A DNA stretch of 49,553 nucleotides from Syncephalis fuscata (lineage: Eukaryota; Zoopagomycota; Zoopagomycetes; Zoopagales; Piptocephalidaceae), in the NCBI GenBank assembly GCA_025786725.1, contig JAHLTZ010000073.1, positions 1 through 49,553 of the forward strand. Reading direction: 5' to 3'. The position numbers and the translations under genes are program-made. Positions 47,081 to 49,553 of this stretch are shown in pieces (position 1 is the first letter of the stretch; each line of letters begins with the position of its first letter). The notes beneath the pieces are model-generated. The model was not told the DNA's origin. It did not search any database and was given only the letters and a program-made list of their open reading frames with translations.

Positions 47081-48267
47081 TTATGGAGTATAAGGCGGAG
47101 GATCACCCAACGAATGGTAGTTTGGCGGCAAACTGTCACTATGACTAGCCTCGGATTCAAAATTGACTGGCGATTTAACAAGGATTTCTCTAGCAAACTT
47201 GCAAATAGTTTTTTCGCTTTTCCACGCATTAGGATAGCCAGCGGGATCCTTTATACAAATCTTAATAAAGGTTGAACCTTAGGTACAGCGAATGTGCTCA
47301 TAATGTTTATAGTAAGCTCGTTTGTACGCCAGGCCACGCCTTCTATTTGATTTGGCCTCATTCCGCCAAAGGCTAGCGTGTAAGCTTTGTCGTATTTTAC
47401 TAATGATATAACTTCCCCATTACCATTGATACAGACATCTAAAAAACATATTAACATTACGGATTACATACTAGCATACTTTACTACCTTCAAGGTTATC
47501 ATTGACGTTCCAGCCCAATTTTCGCGTAGCAAGTATAACTAGTATAGCTATTAGCTTTTTATTTTTAGTATAATGGTACAGTTGCTTACGATTCTTAATT
47601 TTTTTAATTATAGCTGCTCCCTTAGCATTAATGTTCTCTTCATCTAAAAACGAGTTTCTGAAAATTGTTTTTTAGATTCCTTGAATTGAGCATAGTCGTT
47701 CCATTGGGCTGCAGAACCATATTTCTTTGCCAACTCTTGTCCATAAGCCTTAATGGGCTTATCACAGCGATATGGTGTGACGTAACAAGTTGCTGATTTT
47801 TCGTAAAGATCAAAACTATAAGTAGGTCCTTGTTCTATAATATTATTTGCTTCATCTTTGATTCTTCTTCCTAGCAGTTTCTATCAGACCAATTAGCATT
47901 AGGCAGCATTAAATTGCTATTATGCGTAGCGTACTTGGTAAAGAGAATCAACTGGCTCGTTTTTGGGAATACAAGTTACAATAGATGTCTTTCCTCTAAA
48001 CAATGCTACAGCCGAATTACTGGTGTCAACTGGTTCAAAAATCTTTTGAATTTTTAGATCATTCTTAGAAAACGGATTGCCCGAGGTTAGCGGATAGCCA
48101 TAAAACCTTTTTACTAGGATGAAGTTAGCATAAACACTTAGGAATAGATCAGCAGAATACTGACCGTCATCACTTGTTTCTGGACGTGCATCAACGCTAT
48201 AGCCAATCGATACTATTATCAAGGCGCCAGCGGCAGCAGTAAAGGTGGATTTGAAATCAAAAATCAT
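47081..48267 (-). pseudogene. secreted-protein gene broken by two frame changes
   Basis: Exon 1 (48267-47935) starts with a signal peptide (MIFDFKSTFTAAAGALIIVSIGYSVDA) and continues as a soluble domain. Further exons can be followed by canonical splice sites: 47880 to about 47660, about 47660 to 47590, 47538-47488, 47438 to the stop at 47081. The product has two to four Cys (SATCYVTPYRCDKP, DVCINGNGE, ICIKDPAG) and ends with PPNY and PPPYTP. The frame changes twice where no intron fits, around 47641-47675 and around 47271-47285; both are consistent with loss of one base in or near a homopolymer. Either this is a recently dead gene or the assembly has two errors. I recognise no family; extracellular role inferred from the signal peptide. 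Confidence 0.6.
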
Positions 48268-49090
48268 TATTGTATATTTCTATCTATTTAAATTGCGCAA
48301 GAAATATATTTTATATGAAAAGTTGTTCGTTAAAAGGTGGAGGAGATGGTATGTCTTGTGAAGATGAGGAACTACGTGAAAAAAAAAGAAAATGCCGATA
48401 TATATAGCGTATATCCATCTGAATGGTTTTGGCTGATAAAAGTGACAGCGAATATCAAAATGGTATAACTTGAAACCATCTATTCAAATGTTATTGGATA
48501 AGTAAGCTAGTTGTATAAAATAGGCTGATTTCTAAAACGACCCACGTGTTGAATGACAAATTAGAACAGTAAACGGAGTGGAGGAATTTAAATTATGAAA
48601 ATGCTTATATCTAACACCCAGTAATCAGCCATTTTTATATGCGGCAATAGTATAAATCAAATATCTCTAGTTCAAATGTCGCTATCTAAGCGATTTATAG
48701 ACTTCCAAATAGTATCCAACTATAAAGCTACATATGTAATTACATATTAGAATAGTTTGTGATGCTACAAAACGATATGATATAAGTGTATTAATGCACA
48801 ACCCAAACATTAGTAGTAGTATTTAATAAATGATGATGCAATATTACTTGGATGTGAATAGCATAGATAAAATAATTATTTAATAAAGATTATTCTAAAA
48901 TAATACACCAAATTAGTGTTGTTAACTGCTACTATTTTAATGAACATCTTTACTATGTACATCCTATTAAATAGTTAATTGTATAAATATTTATTAATAA
49001 TCAATAAAGTCTATTTACATTTACGGTGAATTGCGCAGGCATAACTGAATGCCGATCAGATAAGTAATTATATTTTTTTAGGGCAATCAT
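48268..49090. other. intergenic, upstream of the broken secreted gene
   Basis: Contains the promoter side of the minus-strand secreted gene and the 3' flank of the minus-strand methyltransferase. A TATATA stretch lies at about 48400-48410. No gene seen. Confidence 0.35.
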
Positions 49091-49553
49091 TTATGGCTTA
49101 TGGCCGATAAATATGCCAACCTTCCAGTGAGCTTGTCCAGCAATAATCTCCTCGTGTAAATTTTCAAGAACAGCATCGATTTCATCATCAGTAATATGGC
49201 TGGTAGCTATAATCTTAGGACGTACTGACGTTATAATACTGAGTAAATCTTGCCAGCCCGTGCTGCCCAGTTCTTTGCACCACTCGCCCATTGGCAATCT
49301 ATTATAATGTTCTGTTTCAAGGTTTAGTCCGGCCGCTTCCAACATCTCGGGAATGTCCCATACTTTCTCGAGCCGAATATCACGCGAATAACATACGTTA
49401 TTAAACCAATTGTTGACCTGCTCGCACAATGGGCCGCCGTTATAGAGCAACGCGGACGACTCGATAATCTCTACTGAGCCACCAGGTGCACAGATACGCG
49501 CTAAATCCTTTACAAGTTCTGGCCAATATAGTTCGGGAATTGCTGCGCACAAC
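49091..49553 (-). CDS. class I SAM-dependent methyltransferase, 3' part
   Basis: The frame is open to the window edge and ends at 49091; 153 residues are visible and the N-terminal part, with the SAM-binding motif I, lies outside. Seen are a block AAIPELYWPELVKDLARICAPGGSVEIIES (positions 49550-49460), typical of the post-II/motif III strand of fungal UMTA/LaeA-like methyltransferases (W-x5-L-x2-RhhxPGGxhEhhE), and a C-terminal half with MGEW and a final beta strand. No initiator can be assigned. Substrate unknown. Confidence 0.8.
   Translation of the reverse strand, partial: LCAAIPELYWPELVKDLARICAPGGSVEIIESSALLYNGGPLCEQVNNWFNNVCYSRDIRLEKVWDIPEMLEAAGLNLETEHYNRLPMGEWCKELGSTGWQDLLSIITSVRPKIIATSHITDDEIDAVLENLHEEIIAGQAHWKVGIFIGHKP

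Overview
The window is nuclear DNA of an AT-rich eukaryote with many short spliceosomal introns. Nearly all introns are about 43-120 nt, begin GTAAGT or a close variant and end TAG. The standard code fits every gene. The gene set (cytosolic-type DPP8/9 family peptidase, WDR59/Mtc5, TMEM184, ALDH6, Rpb11, Tim23, eL8, an FHA kinase), the intron sizes and the small secreted proteins suggest a fungus, plausibly an early-diverging one. That placement is inference; no rRNA or other phylogenetic marker is present.

Layout. 1-383: degenerate repeats. 384-2703 (-): FHA-domain Ser/Thr kinase in 14 exons, one of only 8 nt. 2704-6888: non-coding, with a hairpin array and a palindromic repeat. 6889-7901 (-): acidic 18-residue-repeat protein of unknown function. 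7902-10407: repeats. 10408-11949 (-): aldo/keto reductase. 12098-17031 (+): WDR59-like GATOR2/SEA subunit, divergent from the reductase across about 150 bp. 17032-27587: a 10.5-kb gene desert holding a large palindrome, a diverged segmental duplication, members of a dispersed repeat family and a hAT-like element with a target-site duplication. 27588-31063 (+): DPP8/9-like serine peptidase with an unusual N-terminal membrane segment and poly-Ser tract. 31173-32489: second copy of the hAT-like element. 32752-33624 (+): Tim23, convergent with eL8 (33785-34579, -). 35590-37800: second copy of the large palindrome. 37970-38332: 121-bp tandem repeats. 38431-38967 (+): small secreted Asn/Gln-rich protein. 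39708-40318 (-): Rpb11. 40756-42709 (+): TMEM184-like membrane protein. 43012-44943 (+): methylmalonate-semialdehyde dehydrogenase. 45570-45641 (-): tRNA-Arg(TCT). 47081-48267 (-): broken secreted-protein gene. 49091 to window end (-): 3' part of a SAM-dependent methyltransferase.

The genes are ordinary scattered housekeeping loci (signalling, nutrient sensing, mitochondrial import, translation, transcription, valine catabolism) with no operon-like grouping. Gene models were built by hand, joining exons by splice sites, reading phase and family similarity recalled from memory; where an exon total is given it is a multiple of three. The unusual content is in the repeats, two hand-found splicing oddities (an 8-nt exon carrying the kinase catalytic Asp, and a GC-AG intron hiding the reductase start), the membrane-anchored DPP8/9 relative, and the fast-evolving secreted proteins.
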